Source: Metabacillus litoralis | Lineage (GTDB): Bacteria; Bacillota; Bacilli; Bacillales; Bacillaceae | Assembly (NCBI RefSeq): GCF_020524045.1 | Contig: NZ_JAIVKL010000003.1 | Span: forward strand, 124,001-188,000 | Direction of reading: 5' to 3' | DNA length: 64,000 bases | Shown here: positions 47,731 through 57,176 of the stretch, piece after piece | Layout: each line of letters starts with the position of its first letter | Position numbering within the stretch: position 1 is the stretch's first letter | Notes under the pieces: model-generated | What the model was told of the DNA's origin: nothing | Databases searched by the model: none | Seen by the model: only the letters and a program-made list of their open reading frames with translations | Program-made: the position numbers and the translations under genes

Positions 47731-48491
47731 TTGAATGGAGAAAAAAACATACGATAATTATTGTTCTCGCTCTTTTGGTAGCCTCTTTAGTTTGTTATTT
47801 TTCATATGTGTTTTTTGTGAAGCCCAAAAACGTAGAGCTTACTAGCTTGCAAAATCAAATTGAAACAGAAAACAAATTAATCGATTCATTGCAGAAATCA
47901 ACTGGTTCTTCAACAGACGATGCATTATTATCTGCAGTTGAATTACAAAAGATCTTGCCTGTTAGTCCATTTGAAGAGCAGTTTCTTTTAGAGCTAGAAA
48001 AGGCTGAAACAATGTCTAGCAGCGAAATTACATCTATTTCTTTTCAAGATGGTGGAACGGTTGAACCAGAAGATCAGGGTGATGAAATGGTTGAAGCTTA
48101 TGATGAAAAGCTAGATCCTGATAGTAAAGATAATACTGAAGCAGAGCAAAAGGAATCTGTTAACACGGAAGCAATTCCAGAAGGCTTAGAGAAGCTAACA
48201 GTTGAGCTAGATGTGAAATCTCCTAGCTACTACGAATTAGAGGACTTTATCAAGATACTAGAAAATACGAATCGAATTACACAAATCGAATCATTACAGG
48301 TAGAAGGTTTTCCTGAGCTTATTCAAATTGTTGAGGATCCTGATACAACGTATGAATATAAAGTAATTGTTTCCACTTACTATTTTCCAACACTTGATGA
48401 TCTACGTGAAGAGCTTCCACCATTCTCAGTTCCTTCACCTAGTGAAAAGGAAAATCCGTTTACAGATTTAATTAAAGAAGATGAAGAATAA
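47727..48491 (+). CDS. pilO: type IV pilus alignment protein PilO-like
   Basis: 254 residues. N-terminal TM helix (about 10-30), a coiled-coil segment, an acidic variable stretch (VEPEDQGDEMVEAYDEKLD, about 110-150), then a C-terminal ferredoxin-like domain. It is called PilO by position behind pilN and by architecture; primary-sequence likeness in this family is low. Last gene of the pil operon. Confidence 0.85.
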   Translation: MIEWRKKHTIIIVLALLVASLVCYFSYVFFVKPKNVELTSLQNQIETENKLIDSLQKSTGSSTDDALLSAVELQKILPVSPFEEQFLLELEKAETMSSSEITSISFQDGGTVEPEDQGDEMVEAYDEKLDPDSKDNTEAEQKESVNTEAIPEGLEKLTVELDVKSPSYYELEDFIKILENTNRITQIESLQVEGFPELIQIVEDPDTTYEYKVIVSTYYFPTLDDLREELPPFSVPSPSEKENPFTDLIKEDEE

Positions 48492-48610
48492 AAAAAATGA
48501 CGAAAAATATTAAGGATGAGACGACAAATGTCTTGTTCTTTTTTTTTGTTCTTCTGATAGCATTATAGCCAAGCTGTGTGAACGGAATTGAAAGGAAAGG
48601 TGGTAGGCAT

Positions 48611-49648
48611 ATGGACAAGCATACGTCTGAGACGATCAAAATTAAAATAAATGGTGAGGATCGTCCAGTGTCACAATTTGAAGAACCATCAAAGGACATT
48701 GCATTTTCAACATGGGAGGAAAAAGTGAAAGCTGAAAAAGAGATGGCTTCTGCTAAGCAACCTGTTAATGAAGAAGATGATTTTCCTTGGTTGTTACCTG
48801 ATGAAGGGGATGCTGATTTTACAGACGATCCGAAAGTTGTGACACCAGCTAAAAAGAAAAAATCATACTCAAATTCAACCGTTGCACCTTATCTTTACTC
48901 GAAAAAAAGTGATCGTAAGGTTCCTCATATTGCTTTTCCATTTAAACAAATAATAACAATCGTTTTATTAGCAATTGGAGTAGGAACAGGGTTTGGTTAT
49001 ATCGCACTGAATTTTTTATCAAACAAAGATATGCCAGTTACGGCTACTCCTGATGAAGGAAGTGAAGTCGCGATTCCAGGAGATACTGAAGAAGATCCAG
49101 CAGGTGGTGGAGAACCAAAAGATCAGAATGCATCTGCTGCATCAAATGCTACTCTACAAGTGTATGCTGTCCAAGGTGGAATTTACACGACAAAAGAAGG
49201 TGCGGAAACGGTAGTTGCACAGATAAAAGAAAAAAATTTAGCTTCAACCTACTTAGAGCTAGACGGTAAATATACAGTTTTAGCAGGTCTAGGTAAAGCA
49301 AAGTCAGAAACTGATGCTCTTAATGAGATGTATAAACAAAAAGACTTTTCGGAGTTTTGGGGAGGCAAGCAGCTCGGACTTGAAATTTCTACAAGTAGTT
49401 CTGCAGATCAATGGGTGAACATAATCACAGAGTTATCACCTCTAGCCTCAGCTGCTGCAACTGGTGCAGGGGTAAGTAGTGAAAATATTACGAAATTAGA
49501 ATCACAAATTATGGCTATTTCACATAATGATGCTGAAAAACCAGTCATTGAGAAGTTATTACAAGCAATTGCAAGCCTCAAAGAACAAAATGGCTGGCAA
49601 GCACAGCAAAATCTCTTAGAAGTTGTTCGAGATTTACATGCGAAGTAA
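48611..49648 (+). CDS. spoIIB: stage II sporulation protein SpoIIB
   Basis: 345 residues from the ATG at 48611 after AAAGGTGG. SpoIIB helps to thin septal peptidoglycan during engulfment. It has a cytoplasmic acidic N-terminus, a TM helix (about 113-135) and an extracytoplasmic SPOR-like domain (about 181-255, LQVYAVQGGIYTTKEGAE), which binds denuded septal glycan, then a helical tail. In B. subtilis the gene is comC's downstream neighbour, so the right boundary of the pilus insert is here. Confidence 0.92.
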   Translation: MDKHTSETIKIKINGEDRPVSQFEEPSKDIAFSTWEEKVKAEKEMASAKQPVNEEDDFPWLLPDEGDADFTDDPKVVTPAKKKKSYSNSTVAPYLYSKKSDRKVPHIAFPFKQIITIVLLAIGVGTGFGYIALNFLSNKDMPVTATPDEGSEVAIPGDTEEDPAGGGEPKDQNASAASNATLQVYAVQGGIYTTKEGAETVVAQIKEKNLASTYLELDGKYTVLAGLGKAKSETDALNEMYKQKDFSEFWGGKQLGLEISTSSSADQWVNIITELSPLASAAATGAGVSSENITKLESQIMAISHNDAEKPVIEKLLQAIASLKEQNGWQAQQNLLEVVRDLHAK

Positions 49649-49736
49649 AGAAATAAATACTTTATGATGGTAATGGAAATACCTAAAAAGAAAGTTGATA
49701 GTGAATTCCATAGAATTTTAATATTTATTTGAAGAG

Positions 49737-49758
49737 ACCGCATTTTTGCGGTTTTTTC
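49737..49758 (+). terminator. spoIIB terminator
   Basis: ACCGCA pairs with TGCGGT around TTTT, followed by TTTTTC. Confidence 0.8.
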
Positions 49759-49898
49759 TTTTTGTAATAATGTCTAGAGTGTGTCAATCAACTCTTCTTT
49801 TTCTCTAAAAATGAAAAATGTGAAATTGTTCCCTAACAATTACTTTGGTAAGATGTAGAAGTATCTTCTAATCTGAAACGAAGAAAGGATGTAACATC

Positions 49899-50504
49899 AT
49901 GAAAACAAACCTCATCTTAGCTTCAGCATCTCCCCGTCGAAAAGAACTACTCGAGCTTCTTCAACTACCTTTTGAGGTCATTCCAAGTATGGTAGAGGAA
50001 GTGATAGACGAACAGCTTCAACCAGCCGAAATGGTTCAATCATTAGCACAACAAAAAGCTGAGAGTGTTGCAAAAGAACATCAGGATGCATTTGTTATCG
50101 GCTCTGATACTCTTGTGGTGTACCAAAATCAAATGTTAGGTAAACCAAGTAGTGAAGACGAAGCAAAAGAAACGCTTAAAGTTTTGTCAGGCAACACACA
50201 TGAAGTTTTTACAGGTGTCTCGATTGTCCATGAAGAAAAAATTCAAACTTTTTATGAAAAAACAGCTGTGACTTTTTTTCCTCTCGAAGAAAAAGAAATC
50301 GAGGAATATGTATTATCAGGTGAACCGATGGATAAAGCAGGTGCATATGGTATTCAAGGATTTGGGGCACTTTTCGTCAAAGAAATTGCTGGTGATTATT
50401 TTTCAGTTGTAGGTTTACCAATAGCAAGAACAAGCAGAGAACTGATGAAAATGGGTTTGCCAGATAAAAATACCATGCTGAAAAGTGGAACAACTTTGTT
50501 GTGA
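49899..50504 (+). CDS. maf: Maf nucleoside triphosphate pyrophosphatase
   Basis: 201 residues. Maf/YhdE-family enzyme acting on noncanonical NTPs and dTTP/UTP; in B. subtilis overproduction blocks septation. The N-terminal signature SASPRRKELLELL, the catalytic VIGSDTLVV and GKPSSEDEA region, and DKAGAYGIQGFG are intact. ATG preceded by AAAGGATG. In conserved order maf-radC-mreB. Confidence 0.96.
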   Translation: MKTNLILASASPRRKELLELLQLPFEVIPSMVEEVIDEQLQPAEMVQSLAQQKAESVAKEHQDAFVIGSDTLVVYQNQMLGKPSSEDEAKETLKVLSGNTHEVFTGVSIVHEEKIQTFYEKTAVTFFPLEEKEIEEYVLSGEPMDKAGAYGIQGFGALFVKEIAGDYFSVVGLPIARTSRELMKMGLPDKNTMLKSGTTLL

Positions 50505-50657
50505 AAGTGGGTTTACAAGCCTGGGTGTGTCACTAATCAAATGATTTAATTGCACACAAAAATAAGATGATCAAGTATGGAATAAAACGGGAACGTAGGA
50601 ACATTATAATACACATAGAAAAGTATCATGAGCAGAAAGGGAAATGAAGGAGGATAA

Positions 50658-51347
50658 ATGGAATTATCAACTTTTAAAATCCGTGATTTTCCCGAGGATG
50701 AACGACCAAGAGAACGCTTGTTAAAGGAAGGTGCTGACAAGCTTTCAAATCAGGAGCTATTGGCAATCTTACTTCGAACAGGTACAAAAAAAGATTCAGC
50801 TTTAGATTTGTCTCAACAGTTATTAAAGCATTTTGAAGGCTTGCGCATGTTAAAGGATGCTTCTGTTGAAGAAATTACAACGATATCAGGTATTGGAAAT
50901 GCAAAAGCCGTTCAAATTCTAGCTGCACTTGAGCTTGGTAGAAGAATGAATCGTCTTACCTATGACGAACGTTATGTGATTCGATCACCACAAGATGGTG
51001 CTGATTATGTGATGGAGGATATGAGGTTTTTAAGTCAGGAACATTTTGTTTGTTTATATTTAAATACGAAAAATCAAGTTCTGCATAAACAAACAGTGTT
51101 TATCGGCAGTTTAAATGCCTCGATTGTCCACCCGCGAGAGGTGTTCAAAGAAGCTTTTAAACGATCTGCAGCTTCCCTAATATGTATTCATAATCATCCA
51201 TCAGGAGATCCTTCGCCGAGTAGAGAAGACATTGAAGTGACAAAAAGATTAGCAGAATGTGGAAAGGTTTTAGGTATAGAACTTTTGGATCATCTTATTA
51301 TTGGTGAACAAAAATTTGTTAGTCTTAAAGAAAAAGGCTACGTGTAA
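50658..51347 (+). CDS. radC: RadC/UPF0758 family protein
   Basis: 229 residues. The N-terminal helix-hairpin-helix part (LRTGTKKDSALDLSQQLLK, ISGIGNAKAVQILAALELG) is followed by the JAB/MPN metalloprotease-like domain with HNHPSGDPSPSREDIEVTKRL. Despite the name, a role in DNA repair is not established. Start after GAAGGAGGATAA. Confidence 0.96.
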   Translation: MELSTFKIRDFPEDERPRERLLKEGADKLSNQELLAILLRTGTKKDSALDLSQQLLKHFEGLRMLKDASVEEITTISGIGNAKAVQILAALELGRRMNRLTYDERYVIRSPQDGADYVMEDMRFLSQEHFVCLYLNTKNQVLHKQTVFIGSLNASIVHPREVFKEAFKRSAASLICIHNHPSGDPSPSREDIEVTKRLAECGKVLGIELLDHLIIGEQKFVSLKEKGYV

Positions 51348-51635
51348 TACTTTTTTTTTTGCGTAAATACGATATAATAAGGTTTATGAGTTTTTTTGAT
51401 TACTTCAATTCTTTAAGAATAATTTTGACCATTCTTTTTAGAAATAGATTTTATATAAAACTCATAGCAGGAAATATGAAGAAGAGATATATAAGTATTC
51501 CTCTGATTTATAAAGAAATTCTAACTATTCAAGATTGAAAGTAGTTTAACTACCACAATATAGAAAGTTGTTTTCTATCAATTTTCCTAAAAATTAAGTA
51601 AAAGTATATTCGTTTCAGAAAGGAAGATACACCCT

Positions 51636-52658
51636 ATGTTCGGTATTGGTACAAGAGACCTTGGAATAGATTTAGGGACAGCTAACACACTTGTATTTGT
51701 AAAAGGAAGAGGAATCGTTGTTCGTGAGCCTTCTGTTGTTGCTTTACAAACAGATACAAAGCAAATTGTAGCAGTCGGTAATGATGCAAAAAACATGATT
51801 GGTCGTACACCTGGAAATGTTGTAGCCATTCGTCCAATGAAAGATGGCGTAATTGCAGATTATGAAACAACAGCAACAATGATGAAATATTATATAAAAC
51901 AAGCAGCTAAGACAAAAGGTGTTTTTTCAAGAAAACCTTATGTGATGATTTGTGTACCTTCAGGAATTACAGCTGTCGAAGAACGTGCAGTTATTGATGC
52001 GACAAGACAAGCTGGGGCCCGTGATGCCTATACGATTGAAGAACCATTTGCTGCAGCAATTGGTGCGAATTTACCTGTTTGGGAACCAACAGGAAGCATG
52101 GTTGTAGATATTGGTGGCGGTACAACAGAAGTAGCGATTATCTCTCTAGGTGGAATTGTAACAAGTCAATCAATTCGTGTTGCTGGTGATGAGATGGATG
52201 ATGCGATTATTACATACATTCGTAAGACATATAACTTAATGATTGGTGATCGTACTTCAGAAGCAATTAAAATGGAAGTCGGTTCTGCTGGTTCTCCTGA
52301 TGGTGTGGAAAACATGGATATTAGAGGGAGAGACTTATTAACAGGTTTACCGAAAACAATTGAAATTACGGCAGCTGAAATTGCAGATGCATTAAAAGAT
52401 ACAGTATATGCAATTGTTGATGCAGTTAAAAATACTCTAGAAAAAACTCCACCTGAGCTAGCGGCAGACATTATGGATCGTGGAATTGTCTTAACTGGTG
52501 GTGGAGCACTTCTTAGAAACTTAGATAAAATTATTGGTGAAGAAACAAATATGCCTGTATTAATAGCAGAAGATCCATTAGATTGTGTTGCTATTGGAAC
52601 AGGAAAAGCGCTAGAACATATCCACTTATTTAAAAATAAAGCAAGAGAAAGTCGCTAA
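51636..52658 (+). CDS. mreB: rod-shape determining actin MreB
   Basis: 340 residues. Bacterial actin that guides lateral wall synthesis. The nucleotide-site motifs are [13 protein letters not shown] (phosphate 1), [12 protein letters not shown] (phosphate 2) and [11 protein letters not shown] (adenosine). A 288-base leader precedes it (no gene seen), with TATAAT at 51373-51378. Operon with mreC and mreD, though 229 bases separate mreB and mreC. Confidence 0.99.
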   Translation: MFGIGTRDLGIDLGTANTLVFVKGRGIVVREPSVVALQTDTKQIVAVGNDAKNMIGRTPGNVVAIRPMKDGVIADYETTATMMKYYIKQAAKTKGVFSRKPYVMICVPSGITAVEERAVIDATRQAGARDAYTIEEPFAAAIGANLPVWEPTGSMVVDIGGGTTEVAIISLGGIVTSQSIRVAGDEMDDAIITYIRKTYNLMIGDRTSEAIKMEVGSAGSPDGVENMDIRGRDLLTGLPKTIEITAAEIADALKDTVYAIVDAVKNTLEKTPPELAADIMDRGIVLTGGGALLRNLDKIIGEETNMPVLIAEDPLDCVAIGTGKALEHIHLFKNKARESR

Positions 52659-52729
52659 TAGAAATAAGAAAATATGTAATTTATGGATGTAATCTTTATA
52701 TGTTTGCTTCTTTTACCACAACAAGAGGA

Positions 52730-52763
52730 CACAAGACTTCACTCTTTGAATGTCTTGTGACTT
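52730..52763 (+). terminator. hairpin between mreB and mreC
   Basis: CACAAGAC (52730-52737) pairs with GTCTTGTG (52752-52759), with weak T-rich sequence after. It may attenuate mreCD relative to mreB. Confidence 0.5.
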
Positions 52764-52887
52764 TTCTTGTTATTGGACTATGAAAGCAAGTGGAACATAT
52801 TCTTCTTCTATGGTTACTTTTAATTGACTTGGATTAAATATATGCTCGCGATTTGTTGATGAAATATAAGTTAAGAGGGTGTTCATC

Positions 52888-53823
52888 ATGCCACAGTTTT
52901 TCTTAAATAAACGCCTTATCTTGTTACTAGTAAGTGTTATTGTTTTAGTGGCATTGATTGGCTTTTCAATTAAGGGAGATCGCAAGTTAGCTTGGCCTGA
53001 ACAATTTATACAAGATACTGTAAGTGTGTTTCAATCAATTTTACATAAGCCTGCTTCATATGTATCAGGCTTCTTTGAAAATGTAAATGATCTCAAAAAT
53101 ACATATGAAGAAAATGAACTTTTAAAAAGTAGACTTGATGAATATATGCAGCTACAAGCAGATTTACAAGAATATAAACTTGATAATGAAAAACTAAGAA
53201 CTGAATTAGGGAAAATTTCCAATTTAAGAAAATATGATCCGATCTTTTCTGCAGTTATTGGTCGAAATCCTGATAGATGGTACGATTATATTTCAATTGA
53301 TAAAGGTGAACAGGATGGAGTAGAGCCGAATATGGCAGTTGTTACTGCTCAAGGCTTAATTGGAAAAGTAAAATCAACTTCACAATTTACATCAACTGTT
53401 CAATTGTTAAGTGCAACTGACTTGAAAAATAGGATTTCTGCAGAAGTTCAACCGCTAGAGACTGATGAAGAAGTAAAAGAAGCGGAAAAGGAAGAGAAAA
53501 AAGCAACGAAGGAAAAAGTAACAGGTCTAATTGAGGGATACGATGAAGAAAAAGGTGCCCTTTTACTTCGTCGTATTGAATCAAAGGCTAAGCTGAGTGT
53601 TGGTCAAAAAGTGATTACTGCTGGTTTAGGAGGCGTTTTTCCTGGTGGTATTATGATAGGAGAAATTATTGAAATTGAACCTGATTCATATGGACTTGAA
53701 CAAATGGCCTATGTGAAACCAACAGCAAATTTCTATGATCTTGATCGGGTTTGGGTTGCAAAACGTGAAGCAGCGTCTGAAGATCCAGTAGGAGTGCTGA
53801 CAAAGGAGGAGGAAGAATCGTGA
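52888..53823 (+). CDS. mreC: rod-shape determining protein MreC
   Basis: 311 residues from the ATG at 52888 after AAGAGGGTG; the in-frame GTG at 52879 overlaps that site. Membrane-anchored with one TM helix near the N-terminus (about 7-27), a coiled coil (about 70-115) and a double beta-barrel domain outside the cell. MreC activates elongasome synthases. Family sequence GLIGKVKSTSQFTSTVQLLS is present. The stop overlaps the mreD start. Confidence 0.96.
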   Translation: MPQFFLNKRLILLLVSVIVLVALIGFSIKGDRKLAWPEQFIQDTVSVFQSILHKPASYVSGFFENVNDLKNTYEENELLKSRLDEYMQLQADLQEYKLDNEKLRTELGKISNLRKYDPIFSAVIGRNPDRWYDYISIDKGEQDGVEPNMAVVTAQGLIGKVKSTSQFTSTVQLLSATDLKNRISAEVQPLETDEEVKEAEKEEKKATKEKVTGLIEGYDEEKGALLLRRIESKAKLSVGQKVITAGLGGVFPGGIMIGEIIEIEPDSYGLEQMAYVKPTANFYDLDRVWVAKREAASEDPVGVLTKEEEES

Positions 53824-54338
53824 AACGTTTCTTTCTTCCTTTCCTAGTTCTCTTTGCGTTTATTTGTGAAAGCTCCTTTGCTCACTTAGTCCATTTTTCC
53901 TTTGTATCTGAGGATTATGTCTTTGTTCCACGCTTTGTTTTACTATTTGTCATCTTTATAACAGTCTACTTAAATCGTACACAGGGAATGGTCCTAGGCT
54001 TCTTTTTTGGCTTATTGCATGATATTGTTTTTATAGAAGTGATCGGGATCTATTTATTTGCATACGGAATTTTGGCTTATCTTATTTATAAAGCAATGAA
54101 AGTATTGCATGGGCACATATTAATCGTACTATTATTAATTGTCTTATCTGTAGCCGTGCTAGAATTTTATGTATACGGTGTTAATTATGTAATAGGTGCG
54201 ACAAATATATCACTATACCAGTTTACAACCCTTAGGTTATTACCTACATTATCACTCAATCTGGTTGTTGCTATTTTGGTTAGCTTTCCTATTAAGTCAT
54301 ATTTAACAAAATTAAGATTTGAAATGACTGAGGATTAA
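53820..54338 (+). CDS. mreD: rod-shape determining protein MreD
   Basis: 172 residues starting at a GTG that overlaps the mreC stop by four bases. Five or six TM helices; the family phrase GMVLGFFFGLLHDIVFIE is visible. It is an integral elongasome component between MreC and RodA. The low sequence conservation is usual. Confidence 0.94.
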   Translation: MKRFFLPFLVLFAFICESSFAHLVHFSFVSEDYVFVPRFVLLFVIFITVYLNRTQGMVLGFFFGLLHDIVFIEVIGIYLFAYGILAYLIYKAMKVLHGHILIVLLLIVLSVAVLEFYVYGVNYVIGATNISLYQFTTLRLLPTLSLNLVVAILVSFPIKSYLTKLRFEMTED

Positions 54339-54472
54339 GTAAATGATAATATTTATTAATCCCTCGTTTTGCTTTACCAACAGAAGATCCTAAAATCTAT
54401 GAGATTAATATCTTTTAAAAAGAAGGATTTCATGCATTTCTGTCGAATAGTACAATCGTTGAGGTGAACGTC

Positions 54473-55156
54473 ATGAAGGTCCAAAAACAACAATTTGTTA
54501 CGATAAAAGGCACAAAAGATGGCTTAACGTTACATCTCGATGATTCATGTTCTTTTGACCAATTACTCCATGAACTCGAGGAAATGCTATCTTTGAAACA
54601 ATACATTCAACAAGACGGCCCTGTAATTGGGGTGAATGTAAAAGTAGGAAATCGTTTTGTGAATAAGAAACAACGAGAAAAACTTGAATTAGTTATTAAA
54701 CAGAAGCGTAATTTAATGATTGAATCAATTGAAAGTAACGTGATAACGAAAGATGAGGCTCTTCGCTTAAAAAGGGAAACGGAAGTTATCTCTGTTGCTA
54801 AAATAGTACGCTCAGGTCAAGTGTTAAAAGTAAAAGGTGACTTGTTACTTGTAGGTGATGTTAATCCAGGTGGTACTGTTATCGCATCAGGTAATATTTT
54901 TGTTTTAGGTGCTTTAAGAGGTATTGCTCATGCAGGTGCTGATGGTAATAGACAAGCCGTAATTGCTGCCTCTTTAATGAAGCCGGCACAATTGCGTATT
55001 AGTGATATAATTAACCGTGCACCAGATTTTTTACCACTAGAAGGTAACGAGCTAGAATGTGCACATATCAATGAAAATGGTGAAATGGTTATTGAGCGAC
55101 TACAGCAACTTACTCATTTACGACCTAATTTAACAAGGTTTGAAGGGGGAATCTAA
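54473..55156 (+). CDS. minC: septum site-determining protein MinC
   Basis: 227 residues from the ATG at 54473 after GAGGTGAACG; a GTG at 54464 lies inside that site. Inhibits FtsZ assembly away from midcell, with MinD. N-terminal FtsZ-inhibition domain (about 5-100) and C-terminal beta-helix with [20 protein letters not shown] and [10 protein letters not shown]. The stop is two bases before minD. Confidence 0.97.
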   Translation: MKVQKQQFVTIKGTKDGLTLHLDDSCSFDQLLHELEEMLSLKQYIQQDGPVIGVNVKVGNRFVNKKQREKLELVIKQKRNLMIESIESNVITKDEALRLKRETEVISVAKIVRSGQVLKVKGDLLLVGDVNPGGTVIASGNIFVLGALRGIAHAGADGNRQAVIAASLMKPAQLRISDIINRAPDFLPLEGNELECAHINENGEMVIERLQQLTHLRPNLTRFEGGI

Positions 55157-55158
55157 CA

Positions 55159-55962
55159 ATGGGTGAAGCAATTGTCATTACTTCAGGTAAAGGTGGAGTT
55201 GGTAAAACAACGACATCAGCTAATATTGGAACTTCTTTAGCTATTTTAGGGAAACGTGTTTGCCTAGTAGATACAGACATCGGTCTTCGGAACCTAGATG
55301 TTGTAATGGGATTAGAAAATAGAATTATTTATGATTTGGTGGATGTAGTTGAAGGTCGTTGTAAAATACATCAAGCTCTTGTGAAAGATAAGAGATTTGA
55401 AGACTTACTCTATTTATTACCAGCAGCTCAAACTAGCGACAAGACGGCTGTTAAACCAGAGCAAATGAAAAAACTCATAGACGAATTAAAGCAAGACTAT
55501 GATTATATTATAATAGATTGTCCAGCTGGAATAGAACAAGGATATAAAAATGCTGTTGCAGGTGCTGACAAAGCTGTTGTTGTAACAACCCCTGAAATTT
55601 CTGCTGTACGAGATGCAGATCGAATAATAGGTTTACTTGAACAAGAAGATATTGAACCACCTAAATTGGTCATAAATCGAATCCGTAACCATCTTGTTAA
55701 AAATGGAGATATGCTTGATGTGGATGAAATTGTTACACATCTTTCCATTGATTTAATTGGAATTGTTGCTGATGATGATGATGTGATTAAAGCTTCGAAC
55801 AATGGAGAACCTATTGCTATGGATCCTAACAATAGAGCTGCTATTGCCTATCGGAATATTGCTCGACGAATTTTAGGAGAATCTGTTCCATTACAATCTC
55901 TCGAAGAACCAAATAAAGGTGTTTTAGTAAAATTGAAGAAATTCTTTGGTGTACGAGTTTAA
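55159..55962 (+). CDS. minD: septum site-determining ATPase MinD
   Basis: 267 residues. Deviant Walker A GKGGVGKTTTSANIG (about 10-24), second-lysine and switch motifs (DTDIGLRNLD, DYIIIDCPAG) and a C-terminal amphipathic membrane helix (VLVKLKKFFGVRV). It recruits MinC to the poles, in Bacillus through DivIVA/MinJ. Ends in front of a terminator. Confidence 0.98.
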   Translation: MGEAIVITSGKGGVGKTTTSANIGTSLAILGKRVCLVDTDIGLRNLDVVMGLENRIIYDLVDVVEGRCKIHQALVKDKRFEDLLYLLPAAQTSDKTAVKPEQMKKLIDELKQDYDYIIIDCPAGIEQGYKNAVAGADKAVVVTTPEISAVRDADRIIGLLEQEDIEPPKLVINRIRNHLVKNGDMLDVDEIVTHLSIDLIGIVADDDDVIKASNNGEPIAMDPNNRAAIAYRNIARRILGESVPLQSLEEPNKGVLVKLKKFFGVRV

Positions 55963-55980
55963 TTAAATAATGATTTTAAC

Positions 55981-56037
55981 GACTAGTTTACATTCCTGCT
56001 CCTTAAGAAGCTGCAGAATCTCACTAGTCTTTTTTTT
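55981..56037 (+). terminator. mreBCD-minCD terminator
   Basis: GACTAGT (55981-55987) pairs with ACTAGTC (56023-56029) with further imperfect pairing inside (ATTCCTGC with GCTGCAGAAT), then TTTTTTTT. Confidence 0.8.
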
Positions 56038-56157
56038 GGCTCTTTTCTGAACGTTTGTTGCTATTTAACCAAAATTTGTAATGGTAACAGTTTTTTTCAC
56101 TATAAGGGTACCGATTGCTTCGGGGATTTAAAAGCAACAAAGTTTGCGATAACAGCC
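56038..56157. repeat. MITE-like repeat, short copy
   Basis: 120 bp, GGCTCTTTTCTGAACGTTTG at the left and GCAACAAAGTTTGCGATAAC+AGCC at the right, sharing CACTATAAGGGTACC with the 22323 copy. It starts directly at the T run of the minCD terminator. Right after it, TGTCTAGCTCCAGTGC (56166) is a common Bacillus intergenic motif. No gene in the gap up to spoIVFA. Confidence 0.7.
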
Positions 56158-56328
56158 ATTTATAATGTCTAGCTCCAGTGCTTTTCATTCTTCAGTGCTT
56201 TACCCTACTATAATTCAACATCCTTCGCTTACCGTGTTTCTTTTATTTTTAGACGATGATCTTCCGTTATATTTTCTTTCTTGCTTAAAAAACCTTCGTA
56301 AAAGACCATTAAAAACATAAGAATTTAA

Positions 56329-56357
56329 TCATATCTCCAATGGACAAGGCATAAACT
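56329..56357 (+). promoter_or_regulatory. candidate sigma-E promoter of spoIVFAB
   Basis: TCATATC (56329-56335), 14-base spacer, CATAAACT (56350-56357). This fits the sigma-E pattern KMATATT/CATACAMT with one mismatch in each box and ends 31 bases before spoIVFA. The spoIVF operon is sigma-E controlled in B. subtilis. Confidence 0.75.
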
Positions 56358-56387
56358 TGTACAAACTTGCTAAAAGGATGGATGGGG

Positions 56388-57176
56388 ATGAGTCATCGAG
56401 CGGACGAAATAAGAAAAAGAATTGCAAAAAGAAAACGTGAGCGAGGAAATACTTCAGAGCAAGATTACTCTAAAAGAACATCATTATATATGTCTGATGA
56501 AGAACGACACAGTGGGTTCTATTCCCCTCCTAATTATGAAATGGGACCTGGGAACAATCAAACAGGACACCCACTATTTCGGACAGAAGTATTTATATTT
56601 AAGATCCTATTATCTGCTGTCTTGATCTTATGTACAGCGATTGTTTTTAAAAATGGGTCACCGATGTTTGATCAAGCAAAATCAGCGATTACCTACTCTT
56701 TAGAAGAGGAATTTCAGTTTGCTGCTGTTTCAACATGGTATCGTGATCAATTTGGAGAACCACTAGCTTTGTTCAATACGAATAAAGAGACTAGTGATGT
56801 CAAGGTGGAGGAATCACAAACTGCACAATTGGCAGTGCCAGCTTCAGGGAAAATACTTGAATCTTTTAAAGATAACGGACAAGGAATCATGGTTGAAACA
56901 AACAAGCCAACTGTTGAAGCGATGAATGAGGGAATTATTATTGAGGCTAGTGAAAAGACAGAAACAGGTTTAACGATTGTTGTCATGCATGCTGATGGGA
57001 CGAAATCATGGTATGGAAATTTAGATAAAGTGAATGTAGCACTTTATGATTTTGTGAAAAAAGGGACAGAATTAGGAAAAATAAAGTTATCTGATAAGCA
57101 AAAGGGAACCTATTATTTTGCCATAAAAAAGGGCGATGATTTCATTGACCCAATACAGGTGATTAAATTTGAATAA
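56388..57176 (+). CDS. spoIVFA: stage IV sporulation protein SpoIVFA
   Basis: 262 residues from the ATG at 56388 after AAAGGATGGATGGG; an in-frame TTG at 56367 lies upstream of that site. It anchors and inhibits the SpoIVFB protease in the outer forespore membrane until the SpoIVB signal. Basic N-terminus MSHRADEIRKRIAKRKRERG, one TM helix (about 66-83), then a LytM/M23-like domain (about 140-260, VPASGKILESFKDNGQGI, SWYGNLDKVNVALYDFVKKG) that lacks a complete zinc site. Overlaps spoIVFB by eight bases. Confidence 0.96.
   Translation: MSHRADEIRKRIAKRKRERGNTSEQDYSKRTSLYMSDEERHSGFYSPPNYEMGPGNNQTGHPLFRTEVFIFKILLSAVLILCTAIVFKNGSPMFDQAKSAITYSLEEEFQFAAVSTWYRDQFGEPLALFNTNKETSDVKVEESQTAQLAVPASGKILESFKDNGQGIMVETNKPTVEAMNEGIIIEASEKTETGLTIVVMHADGTKSWYGNLDKVNVALYDFVKKGTELGKIKLSDKQKGTYYFAIKKGDDFIDPIQVIKFE

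Noticed and set aside
54441-54448. TGTCGAA, a Spo0A-box-like heptamer before minC (another near 7562)
   Set aside because: A seven-base match is expected several times by chance in a 64-kb window and no flanking promoter was evident.
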